Assembly (NCBI RefSeq): GCF_000472525.1
Contig: NZ_AWZT01000042.1
Location: 183-61,301, forward strand
DNA: 61,119 nucleotides
Direction of reading: 5' to 3'
DNA from: Paraburkholderia dilworthii
GTDB lineage: Bacteria; Pseudomonadota; Gammaproteobacteria; Burkholderiales; Burkholderiaceae
A model generated the notes under the pieces. The model made no database searches and was not told where the DNA came from. It worked only from the letters and a program-made list of their open reading frames with translations. A program made the position numbers and the translations under genes. Every line of letters begins with the position of its first letter. The stretch's first letter is position 1. Shown in pieces: positions 16,321 through 23,898 of the stretch.

Positions 16321-17334
16321 CTAGTTCTTCGAGCGGTCGACGAGCGCGTTCTTGCTAATCCAAGGCATCATTGCGCGCAGCTTCGAACCCACGACTTCAA
16401 TCTGGTGTGAGGACGTGATGCGTCGGCGGGCCTGAAGCGTCGGAGCACCAGCCTTGTTTTCGAGAATGAAGCTCTTCGCGTATTCACCTGTCTGAATGTC
16501 GTGAAGAACTGCTTTCATTGCATTCTTCGTTTCTGCCGTCACGATTCGCGGACCAGTGACGTACTCACCGAACTCGGCATTGTTCGAGATGCCGTAGTTC
16601 ATATTGCTGATGCCACCTTCGTAGATGAGGTCCACGATGAGCTTCACTTCGTGAAGACATTCGAAGTACGCCATCTCTGCAGAGTAGCCAGCTTCCACGA
16701 GGACTTCGAAACCAGCCTTGATTAGGTCGACAAGGCCGCCGCAGAGAACCGCCTGCTCACCGAAGAGGTCGGTCTCGGTTTCTTCAAGGAAGCTGGTTTC
16801 TATGATGCCTGCACGGCCGCCCCCATTTGCCGCCGCGTACGCGAGTGCGATATCGCGAGCTGAGCCAGACTTGTCCTGCGCTACAGCGATGAGGTGCGGA
16901 ACGCCGCCACCCGAGGCGTAGGTGCTCCGAACGGTGTGTCCCGGCGCTTTCGGGGCGACCATCATCACGTCGAGGTCAGCGCGCGGGTTGACTTGACCGT
17001 AGTGAATGTTGAAGCCATGTGCAAAACCGAGGACCGCACCATGGCGAGCGTTCGGTGCGACTTCCGCTCGATAGACCTCGGCGATTTGCTCGTCGGGTAA
17101 CAGCATCATGACGATGTGGGCTTCTTTGACTGCATCGGCAATGCTCTTAACAGTCAGCCCTGCGGCCTTTGCCTTCTCCCAGGATGGGCCTTTGCGCAAA
17201 CCGACGCAGACGTTGATGCCGCTGTCCTTCAGGTTGAGCGCGTGAGCGTGACCTTGCGAACCGTAGCCGATGATTGCGACGCTTCGGCTTTTCAGAAGAG
17301 CGAGGTCGGCATCTTTATCGTAGAAGACTTTCAT
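16321..17334 (-). CDS. ilvC: Ketol-acid reductoisomerase (stand-alone paralogue)
   Basis: 337 residues, the normal length of class I enzymes. The NADPH-binding loop (AIIGYGSQGHAHALNLKDSG), the PKAPGH segment and the metal-site helix ETDLFGEQAVLCGG are all intact, and the end (KLRAMMPWISKNALVDRSKN) is typical of Burkholderia IlvC. The known reaction isomerises and reduces acetolactate or acetohydroxybutyrate in branched-chain amino acid synthesis. Here there is no ilvB, ilvN or ilvH; the neighbours are a Rieske oxygenase and its reductase upstream and a GntR regulator and aldolase downstream. It is therefore probably a second copy recruited to a catabolic route, acting on another 2-hydroxy-3-keto or similar acid. 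That role is inferred. Confidence 0.9.
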   Translation of the reverse strand: MKVFYDKDADLALLKSRSVAIIGYGSQGHAHALNLKDSGINVCVGLRKGPSWEKAKAAGLTVKSIADAVKEAHIVMMLLPDEQIAEVYRAEVAPNARHGAVLGFAHGFNIHYGQVNPRADLDVMMVAPKAPGHTVRSTYASGGGVPHLIAVAQDKSGSARDIALAYAAANGGGRAGIIETSFLEETETDLFGEQAVLCGGLVDLIKAGFEVLVEAGYSAEMAYFECLHEVKLIVDLIYEGGISNMNYGISNNAEFGEYVTGPRIVTAETKNAMKAVLHDIQTGEYAKSFILENKAGAPTLQARRRITSSHQIEVVGSKLRAMMPWISKNALVDRSKN

Positions 17335-17431
17335 GCTATTTCCAGATTTGGGCACCAATGGGTGCGTATTTGCGATAACGCGTCGACGTCGAACCACGTC
17401 GGAGGCGGAGTTTGGATTCAGTTTGTTCGTT

Positions 17432-18439
17432 TTACAGGTCCAGCACTAGGGTCTTGCTCACCGGTCTGGAGACGCAAATCGTGAGAAATTCTTTTCGGTC
17501 GTCGTCATCCAGGATGAAATCGTTGTGCTCGACTTCACCTTCGAGGTAGCGAACCTTGCAAGTCGCGCACAAGCCGGCGCAGCATGAGGTCGGAACTTCA
17601 ATACCCGCCTCACTCAGCGCTTCGCTGAAGTTCTGGTTGGGCCCGACATGCACGACCAGGCCTGTGCTGGCAATCGTGACGTCACACCCGTCCTGAACCG
17701 TACCGGTGGGCTCCCGCTTCGGCTGCTCCGGCGCCTTGAAATGCTCAAAGTGGACGGTGCCTTTTGGCCAATGACTTGCTGCGTCAGCGCAAGCCGCCAT
17801 GAACCCACCCGGGCCGCAGTAGTAAACATGCGTGCCCGGCGTGGGCTTGCTCAACAGCGCGCGCAAGTCGAGCTGGTTCGCTCCTTCGCCGTCGTCGAAG
17901 TGATAGCGAAGCTGGCCGGTGCGCTGCATACGTTCCAGCTCGGGGCCGAAAGCCGCCGCTTCTGCGCTTCGGGCGCAATAGTGCATCACAAAATCAACGC
18001 CGCGCTCTTCCAGTTCGTGTGCCATCGCCTTCAACGGCGTGACGCCAATGCCGCCCGCAATCAGGATGACCTGTTTCGCGTCTTCTGCGAGCTCGAAGTG
18101 ATTCCGGGGCTTGCTGATGGTCACGATATCCCCGGCCGAGATGCTTTCGTGAACAGCACGCGAGCCGCCGCGGCCGTTTTCGTCCTTCAGTACGGCGATG
18201 ACATAGCGGTTGCGCTCGGCGGGCGGGTTGCAGAGAGAGTACTGCCTGATGGCGCCGTTCTTCAGGTGGATGTCGATGTGCGACCCGGCTTCAAAGCGGG
18301 GTAGTGCCTTTCCGTTCAGACTTGTGAGTTCGTACGAATTGATACCTTTGCCTTCGTAACGAATCTGCTTCACACGAACATCGAGCGTAGCGGCTTCGAT
18401 ATCTTCAACCGCTTCTTCTCTTTCCAATACTGTGTCCAT
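17432..18439 (-). CDS. Oxygenase reductase (PDR/VanB-type, FMN and 2Fe-2S)
   Basis: 335 residues. Domain order: flavin-binding barrel with RQYSLCNPP, nucleotide-binding domain with LIAGGIGVTPLKAMA, then a C-terminal plant-type ferredoxin with the cysteine motif in CCAGLCATCKVRYLEG and a last cysteine in FLTICVSRPVSKTLVLDL. This is the layout of phthalate dioxygenase reductase and vanillate demethylase VanB: electrons go from NAD(P)H through flavin and the iron-sulfur cluster to the oxygenase. The N-terminal 20 residues are an acidic extension. It lies 90 bases downstream of the Rieske oxygenase gene and is surely its partner. A purine-rich AGGAAGGAAA precedes ATG 18439. Confidence 0.92.
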   Translation of the reverse strand: MDTVLEREEAVEDIEAATLDVRVKQIRYEGKGINSYELTSLNGKALPRFEAGSHIDIHLKNGAIRQYSLCNPPAERNRYVIAVLKDENGRGGSRAVHESISAGDIVTISKPRNHFELAEDAKQVILIAGGIGVTPLKAMAHELEERGVDFVMHYCARSAEAAAFGPELERMQRTGQLRYHFDDGEGANQLDLRALLSKPTPGTHVYYCGPGGFMAACADAASHWPKGTVHFEHFKAPEQPKREPTGTVQDGCDVTIASTGLVVHVGPNQNFSEALSEAGIEVPTSCCAGLCATCKVRYLEGEVEHNDFILDDDDRKEFLTICVSRPVSKTLVLDL

Positions 18440-18529
18440 GGTCTTTTCCTTCCTGGCGAGTAGCCAGCCGCAGGTGCTCGCGACTGGTACCGGTGCGCAC
18501 CGACTCGCAGGGGTGGTGCGCCCGCCGTG

Positions 18530-20077
18530 TTAGCCCTTAAGCGACTGCTCGAGTTCTTCGAACTTGTTGCGGACGAACTCGCCGCGTTCTTCGCCCTTCA
18601 TGTTGTCGCTTACGGTGAGAATTTGTACGACCGCTTTCAGCACCTTGCGACGACGCGCAACTTCTTCTTCGAGCGTTGCGCCTTCGGCGATTTCGAACAC
18701 GTTGCCTGAGCAGAAGCTGTTGGGAGCGCCGCCCAATGCACGGAACCACTCCGCGAAACCTTGCGCTGACGCCGCTGCATTCGTGCCGCGGACTGCGTCG
18801 CGCAGCATCTTGCGGAACTGGTAGAGGCCCGCGTCGAACTTCGTCGGATTTTCCAGCGCATGTACTGCAATGGGACGCTGGCTGATGATGGCTTCGTAGT
18901 CGCCCGGTGCGTATTGAGCCTGCTTGTAAATCGCGCGTTCACGATGATTCGGCGGAATCGGCGGCATGTCTTCGAGCTTGTATTTGCCGAAGCGCTCTGG
19001 ACGGCGCATCGCGACCTGCCCTTCGAGGAAGTCGATGGTCTCGTAGCCGACCATTTCCTTGTTACCCACGCCGCGGGTGTCGATGCCCGGGCCCATGACA
19101 CGCCAGCCAATCATCTTGCTGTTTTCGTCATCGACGGGCACCGTCCAGCGGATGATGTGGAAGCGGCTGAAGTACTTCTTCTTCGAGCCATCTTCCGACG
19201 TGTACGCATGCAGGCTCAGGTTCGGAAGGACTTGGTGCTGGACCCGGACGAACAGCCGGTCCTTGTTGACCCGACGCGCGCCGGCACACGCCAGACTGCG
19301 ACCGCCTTGAACCGGCACGAAATTCATGTCGGGAGCCACTTCCATCGACGCCGCACCGACTTCGTCGAACGTCGTACCCTGGTAGTTACCGTCGACCACG
19401 CTCTTGCCTGCGTGCAACGCCGTGGGGTGATAGTTGTCCGCTGCGTTGTCTTGAACCTGCAGCCAGTTGCAGTGCTGGAAGTTGCTGTACGGGACCAGTT
19501 CGTCGCCGGGCATTACCGTGTAGTCGCCTTCCCACTCCGGGAAGGGCGGCTCCTCTTCGGGCGGGCCCATATAGGCGAAGACGAGGCCATTGCGCTCGAC
19601 AGCCTTGTAAGCGCCTTGGCGAATAGAGCATGCGTACTTTTCTGCTTCCTTCTCTTCGCCCTTCGGGAACGGCACGTGGAGGCAGGCGCCGTCCACATCG
19701 AACACCATGCCGTGATAGCAGCACATGATGCCGTGCTCCTGAATAGCGCCGTATTCGAGAGAAGCGCCTCGGTGCACGCAATGCGCATGCAGCACGCCGA
19801 CACGGCCGCTTTTGTCGCGGAACGCGACGAGCTCTTCGTTCATGATTTTTAGGAAGCGCGGTGTGTCGGTCAGTTCCATCGACATACACACCGGATGCCA
19901 GAACCGGCGCATGAATTCGCCCGTCGGGGTGCCTGGCCCCGTTTCCGTGAGCTCGGGGTCGTGCTCGGGCGTGCGGTTCGCGTAGTAACCGCCGAACGGA
20001 ATCAGCTTTTTGGCGACCGGAGCCGAACCTCCTCCGATGCGCTTCTGTTCATCCACCTTGTCCGATTTGACGCTCAT
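18530..20077 (-). CDS. Rieske non-heme iron oxygenase, alpha subunit
   Basis: 515 residues, longer than the 420-450 of most phthalate-type enzymes. The Rieske cluster ligands are C100, H102, C119 and H122. The mononuclear iron site is DNYHPTALHAG (D-x2-H-x4-H), with the bridging aspartate. No beta subunit gene is nearby, which, with the VanB-type reductase, points to the phthalate/vanillate group of homomultimeric oxygenases that hydroxylate or demethylate aromatic acids. Extra length lies in the C-terminal 150 residues and a 30-residue lead. It is the first gene of the minus-strand cluster; an inverted repeat lies just upstream. GGAGG precedes ATG 20077. The substrate cannot be read from the sequence. 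Confidence 0.92.
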   Translation of the reverse strand: MSVKSDKVDEQKRIGGGSAPVAKKLIPFGGYYANRTPEHDPELTETGPGTPTGEFMRRFWHPVCMSMELTDTPRFLKIMNEELVAFRDKSGRVGVLHAHCVHRGASLEYGAIQEHGIMCCYHGMVFDVDGACLHVPFPKGEEKEAEKYACSIRQGAYKAVERNGLVFAYMGPPEEEPPFPEWEGDYTVMPGDELVPYSNFQHCNWLQVQDNAADNYHPTALHAGKSVVDGNYQGTTFDEVGAASMEVAPDMNFVPVQGGRSLACAGARRVNKDRLFVRVQHQVLPNLSLHAYTSEDGSKKKYFSRFHIIRWTVPVDDENSKMIGWRVMGPGIDTRGVGNKEMVGYETIDFLEGQVAMRRPERFGKYKLEDMPPIPPNHRERAIYKQAQYAPGDYEAIISQRPIAVHALENPTKFDAGLYQFRKMLRDAVRGTNAAASAQGFAEWFRALGGAPNSFCSGNVFEIAEGATLEEEVARRRKVLKAVVQILTVSDNMKGEERGEFVRNKFEELEQSLKG

Positions 20078-20125
20078 GACTTCCTGCCTCCAAGAATTGA
20101 TAGGACCACACTCGGGTGTTATGGT

Positions 20126-20154
20126 CAGAACAGTCTACCGACTACTGTGTTCTG
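20126..20154. promoter_or_regulatory. Operator-like inverted repeat upstream of the Rieske oxygenase gene
   Basis: CAGAACA at 20126-20132 and TGTTCTG at 20148-20154 form an inverted repeat around CTACCGACTACTGT (20135-20148). The reverse complement of this core, ACAGTAGTCGGTAG, occurs again at 20553-20566. It lies about 50 bases before the oxygenase start codon, a good place for a GntR-type repressor to bind. Confidence 0.5.
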
Positions 20155-20546
20155 AACTCTGTATCCAAAGATTAAGCGGGCGCCGCGCTAATGTCTCTAT
20201 GGGTAAACACCCAGGCGCGGGATTTTTGCGGTCTGGGACGCGCGCGGCAGCGTCGTCCAAGAATGAGCGCCTTGCACGGGGTGACGGCGCCAAGTCTTTG
20301 AATATATGTGTTTTTCGACGTTCTCTTTGCATTGAGTCGCAAGGGCGGCACGTGAATCCGTGTCGCGCTACGAGGCAGTTATGCTGCTGGGCGAAACGGT
20401 CTTTCCGTTGCCGAGCACAAGTACGCGCCTGGTTTTCAGCCCACATTTGAGGCCCGGCTGTCGATTTTGAAAACACCTACGCCGTCCTCAACGCGTCCTC
20501 CGTGTTTCTACCGATATGCCGTCCATCTTTGAACACCTTACGCTCA

Positions 20547-20566
20547 CTGTATACAGTAGTCGGTAG
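20547..20566. promoter_or_regulatory. Second copy of the operator-like motif
   Basis: A perfect palindrome CTGTATACAG (20547-20556) overlaps ACAGTAGTCGGTAG (20553-20566), the same 14 bases found in inverse orientation near 20140. It lies about 65 bases before the gene at 20630. Binding by one of the two paralogous GntR proteins is inferred. Confidence 0.45.
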
Positions 20567-20629
20567 TCAGAATGCATCTGTTCAGACAAGTGTCGACTGC
20601 TTCAATCCGGAGACAAAGGAACAAACACG

Positions 20630-21181
20630 ATGAAAATGCCTGATTACCTCATGGTGTCAGAAGGGACAGCGCCCGCACCGATGGCATACCCGATTGGCGA
20701 GACGGGTTTTTCATTCAAGGAAAGCGAACGGCCCAATTTGGCGCTCACGTTGTGGATAGATGCAGATGCGATTCCGCCAGCGGCCCGTGCAGTCTTGCAA
20801 TCGAAAGGGCGGTTTGAAGCACTGACCGGTCTGATACGGGTGCTAACCGAGGTCGACGGCTTCGGACGGTTTCGCGCCGGGTGGGTTCTTGGTCGGACGA
20901 CCGGTGGTCTTGTGTCGATTGTCGTGCGGGATGCAAATCACTGTAGCGCGAAGGGTCTGCGTGATGATGCTGCCTTCAGCGTCAGACAAGCCGAGCGGTA
21001 TTGCGCGACTTCTGCTGCCGTTCTTGTTCAGCAAAGTGACGCGAACGGTGGTCGCGGGGCACGGGAGGCGCTTGAAAGCGCGTTCATGGCGAGCTATGTG
21101 CAACCGGACCGGTTGTATAGGTCCGAGCTTCATTCGGAATGCCCGGTCTGGTTCGCGTGCTTGTCGTCAGGCGTCCACTGA
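20630..21181 (+). CDS. Hypothetical protein, possibly truncated
   Basis: 183 residues from ATG 20630, preceded by AAAGGAAC. The first 95 residues have good protein character (MKMPDYLMVSEGTAPAPM, then LTLWIDADAIPPAARAVL); the remainder is Arg/Ser/Ala-rich and overlaps open frames on other strands, so the gene may have suffered a frameshift near 20930. I do not recognise the family. Its promoter region carries the motif shared with the Rieske oxygenase gene, so it is probably regulated with that cluster. It lies 112 bases before the GntR gene at 21294. Confidence 0.4.
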   Translation: MKMPDYLMVSEGTAPAPMAYPIGETGFSFKESERPNLALTLWIDADAIPPAARAVLQSKGRFEALTGLIRVLTEVDGFGRFRAGWVLGRTTGGLVSIVVRDANHCSAKGLRDDAAFSVRQAERYCATSAAVLVQQSDANGGRGAREALESAFMASYVQPDRLYRSELHSECPVWFACLSSGVH

Positions 21182-21262
21182 TACTGATGGACAATCTGTC
21201 CCCTTTGATTTCGGACGGCCTCTTTCAGACAACCCAGTAGTTCTGGCAATACTGGTAAGCTC

Positions 21263-21274
21263 ACAGTATTCTGT
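21263..21274. promoter_or_regulatory. Small palindrome before the GntR gene
   Basis: ACAG-TATT-CTGT at 21263-21274, 20 bases before ATG 21294, resembles the CTGTATACAG site at 20547. It may be an autoregulatory operator. Evidence is the pattern only. Confidence 0.3.
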
Positions 21275-21293
21275 ATTCACAGCAGTTGTCATC

Positions 21294-21986
21294 ATGCCAG
21301 CAAAACTCTTGAAACTGCAATCGCGGCCAGACTATGTAGACGAAGTCTACAGGGTGCTGCTTGACGCCATCAGCGAGGGCTCGCTTGCTCCGGGAACGCG
21401 CATCGTCCAGGAGGAAATCGCGGAGCAGCTAGCAGTATCTCGGTCGCCCGTGCTGCAGGCATTCCGGCTCTTGAAGAAGGACGGTCTGGTTGAGGACGCG
21501 CCCGGCCGTGGGCTGCAAGTTGCGCCACTCGATGCGCGACGGGTCGGTCACCTCTATGAACTGAGAGGCGCGCTGGACGCCCTCGCTGCCCGTCTCGCCG
21601 CGAGGCAGCGGGTGAAGTTAGACAAGGCTCTGATTGCTAACGGCCGCAAGGCATCGAAGAGTGGTGCCATCAAGGCCATGATTGAGGCTGACATGGCTTT
21701 TCACACTGCTATCTATTCGGCGTCTGGCAATCCGTTGATAGTCGAGAATGCACGTCTCCATTGGATTCATCTGCGACGCGTGATGGGAGCCGTGCACCAA
21801 GTAATTGGCCAGCGCAAGACAGTGTGGGACGAACACGCTGCGATAGCTGACGCTATCGCGGACGGCAACGAAGCGCTTGCCGCGGAACTCAGCATGCGGC
21901 ACACAGAGTTTGCGCGAGAGAACTTGGTCCAGCATATGACTGGGCCTCTAAGGAGTGAAGTCGACGCGTTATCGAGGCCAGGTTAG
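21294..21986 (+). CDS. GntR-family regulator, FCD type (second of a paralogous pair)
   Basis: 230 residues. Winged helix: ISEGSLAPGTRIVQEEIAEQ and LAVSRSPVLQAFRLLKKDGL. FCD domain: DMAFHTAIYSASGNPLIVEN, ending with DEHAAIADAIADGN. It is very similar to the regulator at 15523-16239 over its whole length, so the two probably arose by duplication and may bind related sites. I chose ATG 21294; the frame is open much further upstream, but that region is the 3' half of another gene and lacks a suitable start. It lies on the opposite strand from the Rieske cluster it is likely to control. Confidence 0.88.
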   Translation: MPAKLLKLQSRPDYVDEVYRVLLDAISEGSLAPGTRIVQEEIAEQLAVSRSPVLQAFRLLKKDGLVEDAPGRGLQVAPLDARRVGHLYELRGALDALAARLAARQRVKLDKALIANGRKASKSGAIKAMIEADMAFHTAIYSASGNPLIVENARLHWIHLRRVMGAVHQVIGQRKTVWDEHAAIADAIADGNEALAAELSMRHTEFARENLVQHMTGPLRSEVDALSRPG

Positions 21987-22782
21987 GCCTGTCGCTGAAG
22001 CCCTTGCCGGAGTCGCGGTACCATCTGCGTGCAGGAAGGGACTGCGTGGGCGCGCTCGATATACGGACCGATATGTCCGCTCCGCCGCTCAATGGCGACA
22101 ATAGTTGGCGAGGCTGCCCAAGCTTGGGGACGCTACTGACTTGATTGAGCGTCGACAGCCCGTCCCCTCGAATCTTGCATACGTCTTCCGTTCCGACAAC
22201 CGAGTACACCGCGATGAAACTGGCTGAGAAAGCCGGATTGCGAGTGCGGGAAGGTTGCCGACGACTCTCAGCCACAAGGCGATATGCGTTTGGTGCGAGG
22301 TAGGCCAAGCCAGGCGCAGTCGAACGCAGTATTGCTTATGCCACGGGCTGGCGTTTGCCGGTATCGACGAGATGGACTCTCCGCATATGCCAAATGCGTG
22401 CGTCGAAGCGTCCATACGGACGTGTTGCCACACAGCGCTGCTTGCCTAACATGTTTCTGCGGAGTTATATAAACGTATGGTCCTAAAATCTCTCACACTC
22501 AAAGTGTTTGTCCGTGCGGCGAAACGTGCCGGCTAAGCAGCCTCACATCCAACAAAATCCTGTTCGCAGAATAGGTAACCGTTCCCATTGCAAAAGAGCC
22601 CAAAAAGGAGCGACAGCACATTCGGACTTAACGCTCGAGCGCATGTCGCGTCCTTGCCATAATATCTTCCCCGATGGCGAATCTTCCCTACAAGTACGAA
22701 GCGAAGATAGAAGCAGCGACGCCTTATCGGCATAAACCGCCGCTGCGTCAATTGCATCAGCGTAGCTCGGGTGCATCCATTT
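21987..22782. other. Intergenic stretch without a supported gene
   Basis: Several overlapping frames exist on both strands between 21989 and 22740, but none has a good start, a known motif or consistent protein character. The region separates the GntR gene from the end of the long minus-strand cluster. No clear terminator hairpin was found. Confidence 0.4.
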
Positions 22783-23223
22783 TCACGTGGAATCCCCCGT
22801 GGTCGAGTCGACCAGCCACTCCTGTATCGATGCTTCAATGGTGATGAACGAGCGATTCCTGCCTTCCATGATTTTTCCCGCGAAGACCTGACCGCGCGTG
22901 TCGGCTACAACGCCGCTAAGAGCCGCTCGCCAGTACCCGTTCTCGAACTCGCAAATCTCGCCGGAGACGCTTAGTATCTCGACGCCCGGGCCCGTCACCG
23001 TGATGACCCGTTCCGCGTTCGCCGGACCATAAGCCAAATTCGCCTCTATCAGGCTCCCAACCACGCTTCGTATCACCGCTCGGCGTATTTGGTTCTTCTG
23101 ACATAATGTTTGCAGTGCTTGCACCAAGTCATCATTGGGCATGATTCGAGCAACCAAAAGCCGACCATAATGCCCTGACTCCACCGTCGTCACCTCAGTC
23201 TTAGTGATAAACGCAGTGTTCAT
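22783..23223 (-). CDS. PPC/DUF296-domain protein lacking the usual histidines
   Basis: 146 residues, a single PPC (plants and prokaryotes conserved, DUF296) domain: RLLVARIMPNDDLVQALQTL, AVIRSVVGSLIEANLAYGPA and GPGVEILSVSGEICEFENGY. In most members the next strand carries a His-x-His pair followed by a Gly-Gly-His; here the aligned stretch reads YWRAALSGVVADTRGQ, so that metal site is absent. Plant members with an AT-hook bind DNA; bacterial stand-alone members have no settled function. Its ATG overlaps the stop of the next PPC gene (ATGA), so the two are translated together. It is the last gene of the eleven-gene cluster. Confidence 0.8.
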   Translation of the reverse strand: MNTAFITKTEVTTVESGHYGRLLVARIMPNDDLVQALQTLCQKNQIRRAVIRSVVGSLIEANLAYGPANAERVITVTGPGVEILSVSGEICEFENGYWRAALSGVVADTRGQVFAGKIMEGRNRSFITIEASIQEWLVDSTTGDST

Positions 23224-23807
23224 TTTCGCACCACAGGTTGTAAGAGTTCGAAAGTGGTCTCAATATCTGCTGAAACGACGAGATTGACATCGGCGAACAT
23301 GGATAGCCGGACGGTCAGTCCTGCACTACTTGCGACGCACTTGGAGAGAATGATATGACCGCCGTGTTGGACACCGCACTCGTCGACGAATCCCCCATGA
23401 CAATGCAAAATCCGGGAGTCATTTGCCAGGCGACCTACATTGATTGATGAGGTTATGAGTGTGGATTGGCCGTAAACGACTACGGGAGGGCCATACACAT
23501 ATGGCTTAATGCCCGTCCGCGCTTTAGTCATGACGTGGTATTGAGCTTCAGAGAAGCCTCCGCTCGGGATTTGCCCGCAGCCTGACCCTTGCGGTGCTTG
23601 CTTTTCAAGCACTCTCTCTATCGCCTCTCCGACATTCTGTCCGCTCGGCACATAGACCAGAATCTCCCGAGTCTCTTGACTACTTCGGGCCTCTACTATT
23701 CGCTCTCTCGCCACTTGACCAGGATGCTTGAAATCGCGTGGGACGAATATATCCCCATGGTGCGCTGCCCGGTTTTCGTGGCGCAGCTCGACGTGAACCT
23801 GCTCCAT
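23220..23807 (-). CDS. Second PPC/DUF296-type protein, with the histidine site
   Basis: 195 residues. The C-terminal half is PPC-like: GPPVVVYGQSTLITSSINVG, then SRILHCHGGFVDECG and VQHGGHIILSKC, which provide the His-x-His and Gly-Gly-His absent from its neighbour. The N-terminal half (REILVYVPSGQNVGEAIERV) is less typical and may be a second, diverged copy of the fold. The stop overlaps the next ATG by the ATGA arrangement. GAGGAG precedes ATG 23807. The pairing suggests a hetero-oligomer in which only one chain holds the metal or ligand site. Biochemical role unknown; its place behind flavin and CoA enzymes argues for metabolism rather than DNA binding. Confidence 0.7.
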   Translation of the reverse strand: MEQVHVELRHENRAAHHGDIFVPRDFKHPGQVARERIVEARSSQETREILVYVPSGQNVGEAIERVLEKQAPQGSGCGQIPSGGFSEAQYHVMTKARTGIKPYVYGPPVVVYGQSTLITSSINVGRLANDSRILHCHGGFVDECGVQHGGHIILSKCVASSAGLTVRLSMFADVNLVVSADIETTFELLQPVVRK

Positions 23808-23898
23808 CTACTTCTCCTCTTTTACGCGCTTTTGGCGCATTGTGCCGCGTCGGGTTGGTGGGCGACGCGGCAATCAAGAAAACGGAGTTCTCCTGCCT

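Larger units (their letters stand above)
20078..20629. other. Divergent control region of the Rieske cluster
   Basis: It separates the oxygenase gene (minus strand) from the plus-strand gene at 20630. Apart from the two operator-like sites listed separately there is no gene; the frames seen here have no protein character. Confidence 0.5.

Noticed and set aside
18860..19852. Plus-strand frame of 330 residues inside the Rieske gene
   Set aside because: Antisense shadow of the oxygenase gene.
20889..21293. N-terminal extension of the GntR protein
   Set aside because: The open frame continues upstream, but the family start is at ATG 21294 and the extension has no protein character.
21889..22433. 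Overlapping minus-strand frames
   Set aside because: No ribosome sites, no motifs, changing composition; left as unassigned intergenic DNA.
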